Shown: piece by piece, positions 18,246 to 27,089 of the stretch
Layout of the letters: each line of letters opens with the position of its first letter
Position numbering within the stretch: position 1 is the first letter of the stretch
Source of the DNA: Treponema berlinense
GTDB lineage: Bacteria > Spirochaetota > Spirochaetia > Treponematales > Treponemataceae
DNA length: 64,000 bases
Direction: 5' to 3'
Assembly (NCBI RefSeq): GCF_900167025.1
Contig: NZ_FUXC01000004.1
Coordinates: forward strand, 1 to 64,000
Translations under genes and position numbers: made by a program
Notes under the pieces: generated by a model
Database searches by the model: none
Told to the model about the DNA's origin: nothing
What the model saw: the letters and a program-made list of their open reading frames with translations, nothing else

Positions 18246-19544
18246 CTATTTTGTTCCTGGAATAAGTTCAAGAATATCTTTGATACTCATGCACATATCA
18301 TTGGCTTCATATGATCTGTGATTTGTCAAAATAGATTTTGCAGTATTAACCATAGCAGGATAAGCACTTCTCAACATGTGGTTAGCATAAATAACAACAT
18401 TTACACCCCAAGACTGAAGTTCTTCTTCTGTAATATGATTATATGTAGTTGGAACAACAACAATTGGTACTGAAGAATGTTTTTCACGGAACTTCAAACA
18501 AAATTCCTTAATATCTTCACCAGATTTATCCTTACTGTGAATCATAATACCGTCAGCACCTGCATCAACATATGCAAAACATCTTTCAAGAGCATCTTCC
18601 ATAGGTTTTCCAGCAATAAGACTTTCACATCTTGCAATAATCATAAAATCATTTGCAATCTGAGCACGTTTTCCAGCCTTAATTTTTTCACAGAATCCTT
18701 CGATTGTGTCCTGTGTCTGAATGGCATCAGTTCCAAACAGGGAGTTCTTTTTAAGACCTACCTTATCTTCTATAATAACTGCAGAAACACCAAGACGTTC
18801 AAGAGTTCTTACTGTAAACACAAAATGTTCAATTTTGCCACCAGTATCACCATCATAGATAACAGGTTTAGTTGTACATTCAAGAGCATCATTTAATCCG
18901 TGTAAACGTGTTGTAAGGTCAACAGCCTCAATATCAGGCTTTCCTTTACTTGTAGAGTCAGTAAGTGAACTAGCCCACATACCATCAAACTCTTCTGTTT
19001 TGTTGTTAACCTTAACTTTTGTTTTTTCAATAATAAGTCCTGTAAGACCAGAATGACTTTCCATGATTCGAACAATTGGCTTTGCAGCAATAAGACGACG
19101 AAGCATCTTTTGGCGAACTTCTGGAGTTGTACCGATTTCCTTTACTTCAGCATTAAGAGCTGTAGATGAAATTCCTGGTGTATATGGAATATCAACTACT
19201 TTTCCACCCCATTTTGAAATACAGTCTATGACTCTCTGACGTGTTTCCTGCTGAACACCTGTAAGCCAGTCATCACCGTGTACAACATAATCTGGTTTTA
19301 ATTTTTCAAGATTAGGAACATAATCCAAAGTTGTTTGAGGTACAACTTTAGCTACACCTTTAATATTTTCAACAATTTCAGCACGCTGTTCATATGTCAA
19401 ATATGGAAGTCGTTTATAACTTGCTATGGCTTCATCTGTTAATACACCCACTGTGACTTCACCAAGTTTCATAGCTTCGTGAATAATGTTCAAATGACCT
19501 GAATGTATTAAGTCCGCACTCATGCCACAATATACTGTTTTCAT
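18246..19544 (-). CDS. aepX: cytidylyltransferase-PEP mutase fusion
   Basis: A 432-residue two-domain protein. Residues 1-135 form a nucleotidyltransferase domain with the HxGH motif (HSGH, 14-17) and an ISST motif at 125-128. Residues 145-432 are a PEP mutase with DGDTGG (231-236) and the diagnostic EDK-x5-NS motif (EDK 259-261, NS 267-268), which separates true mutases from isocitrate lyase relatives. The mutase makes the C-P bond of phosphonopyruvate. The fused transferase domain is expected to activate the finished phosphonate as a CMP conjugate, as described for phosphonyl cytidylyltransferases such as PntC. Confidence 0.93.
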   Translation of the reverse strand: MKTVYCGMSADLIHSGHLNIIHEAMKLGEVTVGVLTDEAIASYKRLPYLTYEQRAEIVENIKGVAKVVPQTTLDYVPNLEKLKPDYVVHGDDWLTGVQQETRQRVIDCISKWGGKVVDIPYTPGISSTALNAEVKEIGTTPEVRQKMLRRLIAAKPIVRIMESHSGLTGLIIEKTKVKVNNKTEEFDGMWASSLTDSTSKGKPDIEAVDLTTRLHGLNDALECTTKPVIYDGDTGGKIEHFVFTVRTLERLGVSAVIIEDKVGLKKNSLFGTDAIQTQDTIEGFCEKIKAGKRAQIANDFMIIARCESLIAGKPMEDALERCFAYVDAGADGIMIHSKDKSGEDIKEFCLKFREKHSSVPIVVVPTTYNHITEEELQSWGVNVVIYANHMLRSAYPAMVNTAKSILTNHRSYEANDMCMSIKDILELIPGTK

Positions 19545-19557
19545 AAAAAATCTCCTC

Positions 19558-21096
19558 TCATTTATGTTTTACTTTTCGCATCGCTTTCTTTACCAAACTT
19601 AATGCATAATCTCTCTCTGTTTTATTACAGCCTATAGAATACATTGCAAATACGTTTGCCAACACAGTTACTGTACAAGATACAAAAAACTGCACAACCA
19701 CGTTAAAAGCTGTAAAATAAAAAGCTACATAAGACACCACAAATGTAAATATTGATACTAAACATACTGGTAATATAATTTTTTTTACAAAGTTTAATAT
19801 AGGAAAATCCATTCGCACTTTTAGGTAGAATAATCTATATATCGAAAAACTTACATTATTAAACAATCTTAAGATTATTACCCAATAAGGTGGCAATCCC
19901 AATTTAAACAAAACCCAAGCCAAAGGTACTGTAATCAACGACATACATACTGCAACGATTTGATAGTTTCGAATATTACCAATTGCATACGACACCATCC
20001 AAAGGGGACCACATATTGCATCGATTAATGAATATATTAAAATTAACCTTATAAAAACTGGAGCATATTCTGGTACTGTTTTTAACCAGATTTTTAATAC
20101 TATATCAACGTTAAGACCTAATGGCAAAACAAAAAACCATAAAAGATAAAACGAAAACTTAGAAGTTTTTTGTATCAATCCTAAAAGATACTCTCTATCT
20201 CCTGCTGCATATGACTTTATAATCTGAGGTTCAAATGCTGTCTGAAAACTACTTACAAGCTGATAAACTGCATTGTTTACTTGATTTGCTGTACCCATAG
20301 CTGCATTTACGATAACACCAAAAAAGCTGTTAAGTATCATATTTAATCCTTGTGTAGTACACACAGAACCAAAACTACTTAATAGACTCCAACCAGAAAA
20401 GGATAATAATTCTCCAAATATTTCTTTATCCTTTGTAATCTTAAAATGACAAATACTAAAATTGTGACGTACAAAAAATCTAAACATTAAAAAATTAAGT
20501 AAAGCAACTATACTCAGGAAGATACCATATCCTATAAGTTTATCATATGGATAGATACTTAATCCAAAGGCAATTATAAGCTTACCAACACAATCAAATA
20601 TACTCATCAAAGCAAAAAAAGACATACGCTCATGAGCTACAACAGAAGCATGATAAGGTATATTCATTATACCTAACAAAGTCGTAAAAATTGAAAACTG
20701 ATAACAAATATTTGCAGCTTTCAACCTACCTTCTGGTACTACCAAAATATTATTTACATACCAAAGACCTGCTGTTTCTGATAAAAGCAATACTAATAAA
20801 GCTACAAAAAAATGTGTTATTACGCTTACACAAAAGACTTTATGAGCTTTATTACTGTTATTTTCGCCTAATGCAAAATTAAGATATCGTACAGTAGCAG
20901 CAGAAGAAGAGTTTGTTATAAAGGTAAATAATACAACTACCCCACCAACTATATTATACGTACCATAATCAGCTATACCCAAATTAGCCATTATTACACG
21001 CACTGTGTAGAGGCTTACGAGCATAACAAAAATCATACGTCCATATAAAAACAGTGTATTTTTTGCTATACGTTTATTTCTATTCTGATCTTCCAT
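19558..21096 (-). CDS. oligosaccharide flippase, Wzx type
   Basis: A MATE/MOP-superfamily membrane protein of about 512 residues with 12-14 hydrophobic segments, beginning [19 protein letters not shown]. It is expected to flip the lipid-linked repeat unit across the inner membrane. I prefer the ATG at 21096 over an upstream TTG at 21105; either way the gene overlaps the ketoisomerase gene, so the two are translationally coupled. Confidence 0.9.
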   Translation of the reverse strand: MEDQNRNKRIAKNTLFLYGRMIFVMLVSLYTVRVIMANLGIADYGTYNIVGGVVVLFTFITNSSSAATVRYLNFALGENNSNKAHKVFCVSVITHFFVALLVLLLSETAGLWYVNNILVVPEGRLKAANICYQFSIFTTLLGIMNIPYHASVVAHERMSFFALMSIFDCVGKLIIAFGLSIYPYDKLIGYGIFLSIVALLNFLMFRFFVRHNFSICHFKITKDKEIFGELLSFSGWSLLSSFGSVCTTQGLNMILNSFFGVIVNAAMGTANQVNNAVYQLVSSFQTAFEPQIIKSYAAGDREYLLGLIQKTSKFSFYLLWFFVLPLGLNVDIVLKIWLKTVPEYAPVFIRLILIYSLIDAICGPLWMVSYAIGNIRNYQIVAVCMSLITVPLAWVLFKLGLPPYWVIILRLFNNVSFSIYRLFYLKVRMDFPILNFVKKIILPVCLVSIFTFVVSYVAFYFTAFNVVVQFFVSCTVTVLANVFAMYSIGCNKTERDYALSLVKKAMRKVKHK

Positions 21097-21493
21097 CTTT
21101 ACCAATAGCCTTTAAAAACTCATCATAATTACGGATGTATTCTTTTTCATCATAATGCTCACTTGCAAGAACAACCAGTTTACATCCATAACTAAAATCA
21201 TGCATTTCTCGCCACATGCCAGGCCCTATATATAAACCAACATCAGGACGATTAAGTAACACAGTTTCCCGTTTTTCGCCATCATCAAGAACAAAACGGC
21301 AAGCTCCATCCATGGCAATTATTACCTGCTCCAGCTTTGTATGAGCATGAAATCCTCGGCTTTCATTTGGAAGGGTATCAAACATATAGTACATACGTTT
21401 AATTTCAAAAGGGAGATCAACTCCACCTTCTAAAGCAACCAGCTTTCCACGATTATCACCATGAACAGGAAAATCTATCATTCTATAATTCAT
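21080..21493 (-). CDS. dTDP-sugar 3,4-ketoisomerase, FdtA/QdtA/WxcM cupin
   Basis: A 137-residue single cupin domain. The motif RGFHAHTKLEQVI corresponds to the conserved R-x-H-x-H-K active-site strand of FdtA and QdtA, which isomerise dTDP-4-keto-6-deoxyglucose to the 3-keto sugar. GPGMWREMHDFS is a second family signature. FdtA and QdtA differ only in C4 stereochemistry of the product, which I cannot decide. It works with the aminotransferase at 11606-12706. Confidence 0.88.
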   Translation of the reverse strand: MNYRMIDFPVHGDNRGKLVALEGGVDLPFEIKRMYYMFDTLPNESRGFHAHTKLEQVIIAMDGACRFVLDDGEKRETVLLNRPDVGLYIGPGMWREMHDFSYGCKLVVLASEHYDEKEYIRNYDEFLKAIGKDGRSE

Positions 21494-21502
21494 TTCAATC
21501 TC

Positions 21503-22036
21503 CTACTTACAATCTTGAATAATTTCAACTAAATTAAAACAACCTTTTTCAATCAACTTTTTCTGAACATCTTCATCATTCAATTCACCAGCAAGACAAA
21601 CTTCATCAGCCAAAATTGTTGCAGTTGCTTCCCTATGTTCAAAATCCAATCCAACTTCATTACAAGCATACTTAATAATGAACTTTATATAACTATCACC
21701 ATACAAAACGACCTTTGTTTTACCGGCAGCTTTTGCTTCCATAAACTTCTTACAAAATGTTTCACTATAAACATTTGCAAGCTTAAATGTCCGCAACGCA
21801 AAAGCTTTACCCCGTTTTGCAAGTTCAGCAATCCCATCAGCAGTAACAGCATACGCAAGCTTACGACCATTTACATTTGTCAACATTATCCAGCCTCGTT
21901 CAACAAATCGCCCAAGAATTGCATTCATCATTCCCAAAGACATATTTGCTTTTTTTGCCAAAGTTCTCTGACTGGCCTGAGGCTCTTCATTTAATGTTTC
22001 CGAAATAACCTGTAAAGTCGCTAAGTCCTGCTCCAT
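21503..22036 (-). CDS. MarR-type EPS-associated regulator, first gene of glycan operon
   Basis: A 177-residue protein with an N-terminal winged helix (SQRTLAKKANMSLGMMNAILGRFVERGWI) followed by a C-terminal domain with KTKVVLYGDSYIKFI that resembles a phosphosugar- or nucleotide-binding fold. It matches what I know as the MarR-family EPS-associated regulator type (TIGR04176). As the first gene it probably regulates the operon and itself. A paralogue at 31113-31670 shares most of the first 60 residues. An AGGGATG box precedes the ATG. Confidence 0.85.
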   Translation of the reverse strand: MEQDLATLQVISETLNEEPQASQRTLAKKANMSLGMMNAILGRFVERGWIMLTNVNGRKLAYAVTADGIAELAKRGKAFALRTFKLANVYSETFCKKFMEAKAAGKTKVVLYGDSYIKFIIKYACNEVGLDFEHREATATILADEVCLAGELNDEDVQKKLIEKGCFNLVEIIQDCK

Positions 22037-22052
22037 TTACATCCCTACTCTA

Positions 22053-22088
22053 ATAATAAGCTCAAATATCTTCATGAACAAAATGTTC
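22053..22088 (-). promoter_or_regulatory. glycan operon promoter with overlapping palindromic operator
   Basis: On the minus strand TTGTTC (22076-22081) and TATTAT (22053-22058) are separated by 17 bases, predicting a start about 10 bases before the regulator ATG. The palindrome GAACA-AAA-TGTTC (22076-22088) overlaps the -35 box, where a bound repressor would block polymerase. A related ACAAAATGTGTT half-palindrome follows at about 22129-22140. Confidence 0.55.
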
Positions 22089-22156
22089 GCTCTATTTAAC
22101 ATTTTAATATTCTTATGAAAATTAGTAAACAAAATGTGTTCAAGTTTAGAACGTTT

Positions 22157-22495
22157 TTAGAAAATTTGGTTAAATTTTGCCAATATTTTTTCGAAAGGAT
22201 TACCAGAATTTATCTTATCAACCACAACAGGACATTTTCTGCTATAAGTATAGGAAGACACAGTTTGTACCAATCCAACATAACTGTCTTTTTCACCTAC
22301 AATCTCAATACCATCTGTAGTTTCATCAGCTGGAATGAAGAACTCTTCTGAGTTCACATTTTTTACCATTTTTCGCATCTGCAGCAAAGTTATGTTTGCA
22401 CGACGATTTACAAAAATATTTCTGGCATTTGTTTCTGAGATTTCATATTTCTTTGCAACTTCCATGTAATCATGTTTATATTTCTTTATGAACAA
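22157..22495 (-). pseudogene. C-terminal part of broken HTH gene, copy 2
   Basis: A 112-codon frame with a helix-turn-helix-like region (YMEVAKKYEISETNARNIFV) and a C-terminal half I do not recognise. Upstream codons, past a stop in WNP-stop-DTSLFIKKY, match the frame of copy 1 (WNPDDTSLFIKKH). The frame is therefore the remaining C-terminal part of a longer gene whose N-terminal half is kept in the neighbouring copy. Function unknown; a phage or mobile-element regulator is possible. Confidence 0.5.
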
Positions 22496-23070
22496 AGAGG
22501 TATCTTAAGGATTCCATGATTCCAAAGTTGGTTTTGAATTCTTGAATTGAATTATTGAAGCTAACCGATACCAAAATAGAGATGGAAATAAAAATATTTC
22601 ATTGTTATCAGTCCACGCTGATTCTTCCACAACATCATGTAATCATATTTATGTTTTTTTATGAACAAAGATGTATCATCTGGGTTCCAAACTTCCAAAG
22701 TTTTTACTTCATAAGGGATATCTTCATCCGTAAAATATACTCATTCAGCTGGTGCAAAGTATGGAACGAGGGAACTCATTACTATGAAGGATGGCACCAT
22801 GTTTCCAGTTGCAAGTTTATAAAGTGTAGCGTGAGGCACATTTTTTTCTTCACACCAGGATTTCAGTTTTCTTTCCTGAAGTAAATTCAGTAATTTTTTC
22901 TGAGCATAAGTTACTCTTACTTGTTCTAACATTTTTTCACATTTCTATTCATTTATTTTTTCTGCATATAAGTTATACAAACCATTTACTAAAGTTTGTT
23001 TTGAATTCCTGAATTGAATTATTGAAGTAAGCCTATACCAAAACAAAGCTGGAAATAAGAAAATTCCATT
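22464..23070. repeat. duplicated, rearranged segments
   Basis: Two sets of direct repeats are visible. 22529-22603 matches 22996-23070 (shared core TTGAATTGAATTATTGAAG), and 22464-22530 matches 22628-22698 (shared core TTTATGAACAAAGA). Both are diverged and interrupted. They show that an ancestral two-gene unit was duplicated and then decayed. Confidence 0.65.
22741..22932 (-). pseudogene. N-terminal part of broken HTH gene, copy 1
   Basis: The frame of 63 residues contains LKSWCEEKNVPHATLYKLATG, a helix-turn-helix pattern, and ends PYFAPAE-stop. Beyond the TGA the same frame continues VYFTDEDIPYEVKTLEVW, so a tryptophan codon probably mutated to TGA. It belongs to the same family as 22157-22495. 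Together the two copies would make one complete regulator. Confidence 0.5.
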
Positions 23071-23217
23071 TGAAACTGACTTTGTTAATTTCTTTATGAT
23101 TCCATCAAGTTTTTTTACTTTGTTTCCATTGGTTGAGAATACAAGGGCTAATTTTCCATCAACTCCTGGAAGAAGTATTAGTTCTCCATCTGTTTCACTT
23201 TTCCACCCCCTAACCAC
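22945..23217 (-). pseudogene. fragment of unrecognised gene upstream of HTH copy
   Basis: A 90-codon frame with a GTG start; the segment LILLPGVDGKLALVFSTNG and the end FWYRLTSIIQFRNSKQTLVNGLYN are protein-like. In-frame codons continue upstream without a convincing start (TDKKAFVVRGW), so the N-terminus may be lost. The same SLFWYRLASIIQF end is repeated before copy 2 of the HTH gene, which suggests that the ancestral unit was a pair of genes. Function unknown. Confidence 0.4.
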
Positions 23218-23323
23218 AAACGCCTTTTTATCAGTACATTTAATTTATTTTTTATTGTACTATAAGTTAATTTTTTTTGTCTCCCAGCAAATACATATAT
23301 GACTTACATCAGAGGAGATTTAT

Positions 23324-23940
23324 ATGGATACACCAAAGTAGACCCAATCTACAATGCAGCTTCTGACTACTGTCTTCCAGCAGGTCGCCTTATTCCTGTT
23401 CAGTTTGCAAAAATGGAAAACGGCTATGAATCAAATGTAGTAGCTACACGCACTTCAATTGGAGCAATGGAAAACACTCTCAAATAAAACAAAAAAGGTG
23501 TTTTCTACAACTTCAAAGATGAACAGGGAGAAATCCATGTAGCATCTCTTTTCTTCCCAGAACAGACTCAAAATCCTGAAGGTATTATCAATGCCTCAAA
23601 GGACAAAATTCAGCAGATGGATAACCTTAAAGATGTTTCAATGGTCATTGCAACCAGCGAACCAAAGGAATACCTTGTCACTTACATCGCTGCCTGCCGT
23701 TCAGGAATGAAACTTTCTGTTGATCCACAGATTGCAGAAGAGTTCAAAGAAAAAATCATGCCAACGCTGGAAAACGATATTCGTGATCCAGACAAACGTG
23801 ATAAGACAATGCCAACTCTCTCAAATATTTTATTTGAAGCTGATAAAAGAGGTGCAGAAATCTGCCGTACTCTTGCAGCGGAAAATGGTCAGACTGTTAC
23901 TCCAAAAAAGAAACAGCCAAAAATGGAGATGTGCTTTTAG
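23324..23940 (+). pseudogene. unrecognised gene with frameshift and stop
   Basis: An excellent AGGAG (23313-23317) lies 6 bases before ATG 23324, which opens MDTPK and then meets a TAG. One base appears to be missing near 23338: in the next frame the protein continues VDPIYNAASDYCLPAGRLIPV. A second lesion is an in-frame TAA at 23485, after which the frame runs on as NKKGVFYNFKDEQGE to 23940. Intact, it would be about 205 residues. I do not recognise the family; the lysine-rich tail TPKKKQPKMEMCF is notable. Confidence 0.6.
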
Positions 23941-24094
23941 CATTCTAAATTAAAAACAAAAGCAGACTGCCCACTGCTGAATTAATTTCAATCATCGTTT
24001 CGCAACACATAGGAGTACAGCAAGATGGAATTTTTTCAGACAACATGACGAGACGGGTCTGCTTTTAATCACGAATGTTTTATCCAGGGGAAAA

Positions 24095-24394
24095 TTATTT
24101 TTTCTGGCTTTTTTTAATATCAAAAATATTTGTATGAGAACTGATTCTGTAACAAGTCATCACAAGTACGCATTCGTCAGAATCTTTCTTATAAACAAGT
24201 AACAAATCCGGATGTACATGACATTCACGATATCCTGAATAATTACCTGTAAGTTCATGGTCATGATTCTTTTCTTCTAAAGGAGAATCATCCAGAAGTT
24301 TTTTGATTATTTCGTCGGTATCTTGAGTTTCCTGTTTATTGAGTTTCTTATAATCAATTTTGAAACTTCTGGTGATTTTTAACTGATACTTCAT
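24095..24394 (-). CDS. YafQ-family mRNA interferase toxin
   Basis: A 99-residue RelE/ParE-superfamily protein. DHELTGNYSGYRECHVHPDLLLVY corresponds to the conserved H-x-L-x-G...G-x-RECH-x-x-PD-x-LL-x-Y core of YafQ, and the C-terminal SSHTNIF matches its GSHSDLF end. YafQ toxins cut translated mRNA on the ribosome. The gene starts within the last codons of the upstream antitoxin gene (4-base overlap), the normal order for the family. It appears intact. Confidence 0.85.
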   Translation of the reverse strand: MKYQLKITRSFKIDYKKLNKQETQDTDEIIKKLLDDSPLEEKNHDHELTGNYSGYRECHVHPDLLLVYKKDSDECVLVMTCYRISSHTNIFDIKKSQKK

Positions 24395-24591
24395 TTTTCC
24401 ATTGCCACCTTAAAGGCATCAAATGAATTGAAGACTTCAACATCACCATTTTTTTCTTCGGCTATGGCAATATCCAGTCCATTAGTCTGCTGAGAATTCT
24501 TATATTCAAGAAACTCCATGAATTCAAAAAGTTCAGCAAAACATGATTCTGGAAGAGTCTGTAATTTTTCCTGTAATACAGCGATAGGCAT
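24391..24591 (-). CDS. antitoxin partner of YafQ-like toxin
   Basis: A 66-residue protein overlapping the toxin gene by 4 bases. The N-terminus MPIAVLQEKLQTLPESCFAELFEFMEFLEYK looks like a DUF2281-type short helical domain rather than the ribbon-helix-helix DinJ that usually partners YafQ. The C-terminal NSFDAFKVAMEK resembles toxin-wrapping tails. Position makes an antitoxin role likely; family assignment is tentative. Confidence 0.7.
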   Translation of the reverse strand: MPIAVLQEKLQTLPESCFAELFEFMEFLEYKNSQQTNGLDIAIAEEKNGDVEVFNSFDAFKVAMEK

Positions 24592-24654
24592 ATCTGAACC
24601 TCCTGTACTCCTAGTATATACAGATTTTTAATAATTTTCAACTTACAGTATTTT

Positions 24655-24777
24655 TTATAAGTTTATTCGAAAATATATTTTTTTAGCTTTCCTGACTTTT
24701 TCAGAATATTCAGCTTCCAGCTGTTTACATTCCCAAATTTTTAACAACCTGCTTAGTAAATAATTTGCGTCCCTTCA
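24655..24777 (-). pseudogene. C-terminal remnant of unknown gene
   Basis: An open stretch without a start reads RDANYLLSRLLKIWECKQL and then EAEYSEKVRKAKKIYFRINL before a stop. Its codon pattern looks genuine. It could be the tail of the neighbouring AbiGi-like fragment or of another lost gene. Confidence 0.3.
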
Positions 24778-24906
24778 TTAGTATATAAGAATGAAAGAAA
24801 TGTCCTCTTCAGTTATATGAGGATAAAATCCGTTCAATAGAATTGACTGAAGAACTTCAAAACTATGTGTAAAATGATGTAGGTTATCAGAACTGATTTC
24901 ACTCAT
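24778..24906 (-). pseudogene. AbiGi-like N-terminal fragment
   Basis: A 42-codon frame starts MSEISSDNLHHFTHSFEVL and continues QSILLNGFYPHITEEDIS before a stop. The HFTxSFEVLxSIL-x-NGFYP pattern recalls the first residues of AbiGi-type abortive-infection proteins (PF10899), which are normally near 200 residues. It begins 16 bases after the FRG gene, so the two probably formed one operon. Confidence 0.5.
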
Positions 24907-24922
24907 ATTTTTTTCCTTGAAT

Positions 24923-25901
24923 TTATTGCTTAAACTTCTGATTCTTAAGGAAATCAGCCACATCATCAATTTCTGGATAAATAAATCGTTTATTGATGTT
25001 CATTGCATCTAATTCATCCAATATTTTTTCCTTATTTTTATCTGGAATAAGAAAAAGAAGTTTTTTATCATTATTTTTCAAAATTGAATCTTCTATGGAC
25101 GCAGGTTCGGCTTTTGATTTCCCCATTCCCACAAGTAAGAATAACCCCTGCTGATTAAGAATTCTTTTATTATCAAGTGGAACATGAACAACAAAGCATT
25201 TATGTAAATCAGCTGGATTAATAATATTCAAAAAAGTAGGCTTTTCAAATTTAATTTGATGAAGCAAATAAGGAATATCACCCTGTTCACAAAAATCTTC
25301 AGGTTCTAATTTGTCATTACCAATATCAAAAGTATCTTTCATCATTGCAAGATTAGATACGATAGATACTGTATCACTATCATAATATTTTTCAGTCTCT
25401 TTAGACTGAAAGAACAACACTTCACCGCTATAAGAGAAATCAGAGGCTTTATCTTTTTCACAAGCGAAATATAAAGCAATGTAGGGATTACTAGTAATGT
25501 CTAACAGTCTGGTAGGAGCGTTGTAATGTTGCATTTTCGTGAGCTTTCCTAGCGTTGTATTGAGATTTGCAAAATCTTGCGGATTACTAATAAGCATTTC
25601 GTGAACAAAATCTTTCTCATGATTAATCCAGTTGCCTCTAAAAATACTTGGAAGAACAGACCAATTTAAATTCTGTTGACCACGAAAATATACATTTGTA
25701 TGAAGCAGTTTATATTTTTCAAGCTTATTGGAGAATTTTACAAGAGAATCGATTTTTTCAAAATGAACTCTAGTTTCATCATATAAAATAATTTCTGAGT
25801 TTATATTCTATTTGTGATGACAAATGTAATTCATCTGATGTTATTTGAACATACCCCTTTGATTTTAGAATGTTATTATAAGATTCAATTATTTTCATCA
25901 T
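24923..25901 (-). pseudogene. FRG-domain protein, frameshifted
   Basis: The main open frame (224 codons from 25597) carries the second half of an FRG domain (MQHYNAPTRLLDITSNPYIALYFA). Extending it upstream reveals TNVYFRGQQNLNWSVLPSIFR, the FRG signature itself. The natural start lies near 25901 in another frame (MMKIIESYNNILKSKGYV after a GAGAGG box), and the two frames meet near 25795-25812, so a one-base indel splits the gene. FRG proteins are frequent in defence and toxin loci. Translation from internal starts might still make the C-terminal part. Confidence 0.7.
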
Positions 25902-26032
25902 CTGTATACCTCTCATTTTTGAGTCATAATTGCTATTTACTATAGCAAACAATATTCAATTTCTGAATATTGCTATATCACAATTACCCCTTTATGACCA
26001 AAAGACAGCCTCCAATAAACACTTTGCATTGA

Positions 26033-26772
26033 TTATGCCCACAAAGACTCAAAGAAGTATTTCCACGGAAGTATTTCAATGCCGTCAACCTTGCGCGGAA
26101 ACTCTTCTCGGCAGACTACAATGTAACGCTTAAAGATTTCTTCTTCCCGCAATGCTTTAAGACCTTTTAAATGTTTATCTGTAACTGTGTCTGTAGATTT
26201 AACTTCTATTGCGAGGTCGTCATCAAGACAAAAATCAACTTCATTCCCACTTGTTGTACGCCAGAAGGTAAGGCGTGAACGCGGACTCTTATAAGAAATC
26301 CAGGCTTTTAACTCCAAACAGATCAGTTGCTCAAAGTATTGTCCAAATTCTTCATTTCCTTCATATGGAACAGAAATATTTTGAAGCGTCCTGGCAACAG
26401 CAATGTCGAAAAGGTAAAATTTTGAAACGCTTACGCTTTTTCTTTTTTTACCAGCAGTGTACGGCTCAACCATAAAGCCCAGCAAAGTATCTTCTAAAAC
26501 CTTGTAAGCTCAGGACAGAGTTGAATCTCATCTATAAAAATCGCACAGTCATGCAAACCAAGAAGTTCAACCTGTTCCGTCAAATAGCTGGGGTTTCTCT
26601 GAATCTGTAAGCGGAGCTTTCCTTTAAGAAGATTCCACTTTAAGGCAAAGGTTTCATCACTAAGCTGGTCAACTAGAGTTGATTTTCCTGTCTGTCTTGG
26701 TCCGAACAAGAAAAGTGACTTCTTTTTGATTAAATCTGAAACATCAAGAATTCTCTTTGTTTTGCACTCCAT
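26033..26772 (-). pseudogene. AAA_14/DUF4143 ATPase with central deletion
   Basis: The N-terminal 90 codons keep the P-loop (GPRQTGKST, about 24-32) and Walker B (AIFIDEIQLCPEL). At about 26505 the frame jumps to KVLEDTLLGFMVEPY, which belongs to the DUF4143 domain, followed by the nuclease-like GNEVDFCLDDDLAIEVKSTD. About 150-200 codons are missing and the frames on either side differ. Paralogue of the intact gene at 820-2022. Confidence 0.8.
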
Positions 26773-26820
26773 AAAGACCTCATTATGTATATTATAACAT
26801 AAGCAGTCAAAAAAAAATCA

Positions 26821-26865
26821 ACATTTCTGTAGTTGATTTTTTGATATTTTCAACTATAGAAATGT
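26821..26865. repeat. 16-bp inverted repeat upstream of ATPase pseudogene
   Basis: Arms 26821-26836 (ACATTTCTGTAGTTGA) and 26850-26865 differ at one position and enclose a 13-base AT-rich loop. They lie 49 bases upstream of the minus-strand ATPase start. The intact paralogue at 820-2022 also has a long perfect inverted repeat just upstream, with a different sequence. Confidence 0.6.
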
Positions 26866-27089
26866 TACAGATAAAGGAAATCAACAAAGGCTCTATAGCC
26901 CCAAATCCTTCATCAACTGCCGGCTAAATTCTTACTTCCCTCAAATTCAAAAGAAACTGCCATTAAACAATTCCGGCTTAGAAAACCTGTCATCAAAAAT
27001 ATAATCTAGAAGTCTGACCATCTTTCCAAGACTCTTCACAAAGAAATAGAAATTATTGTAGAATTCCAGTCAAGAATACCGTAAAACAG

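Noticed and set aside
23485-23487. In-frame TAA as possible recoding site (pyrrolysine or selenocysteine)
   Set aside because: The codon is TAA, not TAG or TGA, and a nearby frameshift already shows decay.
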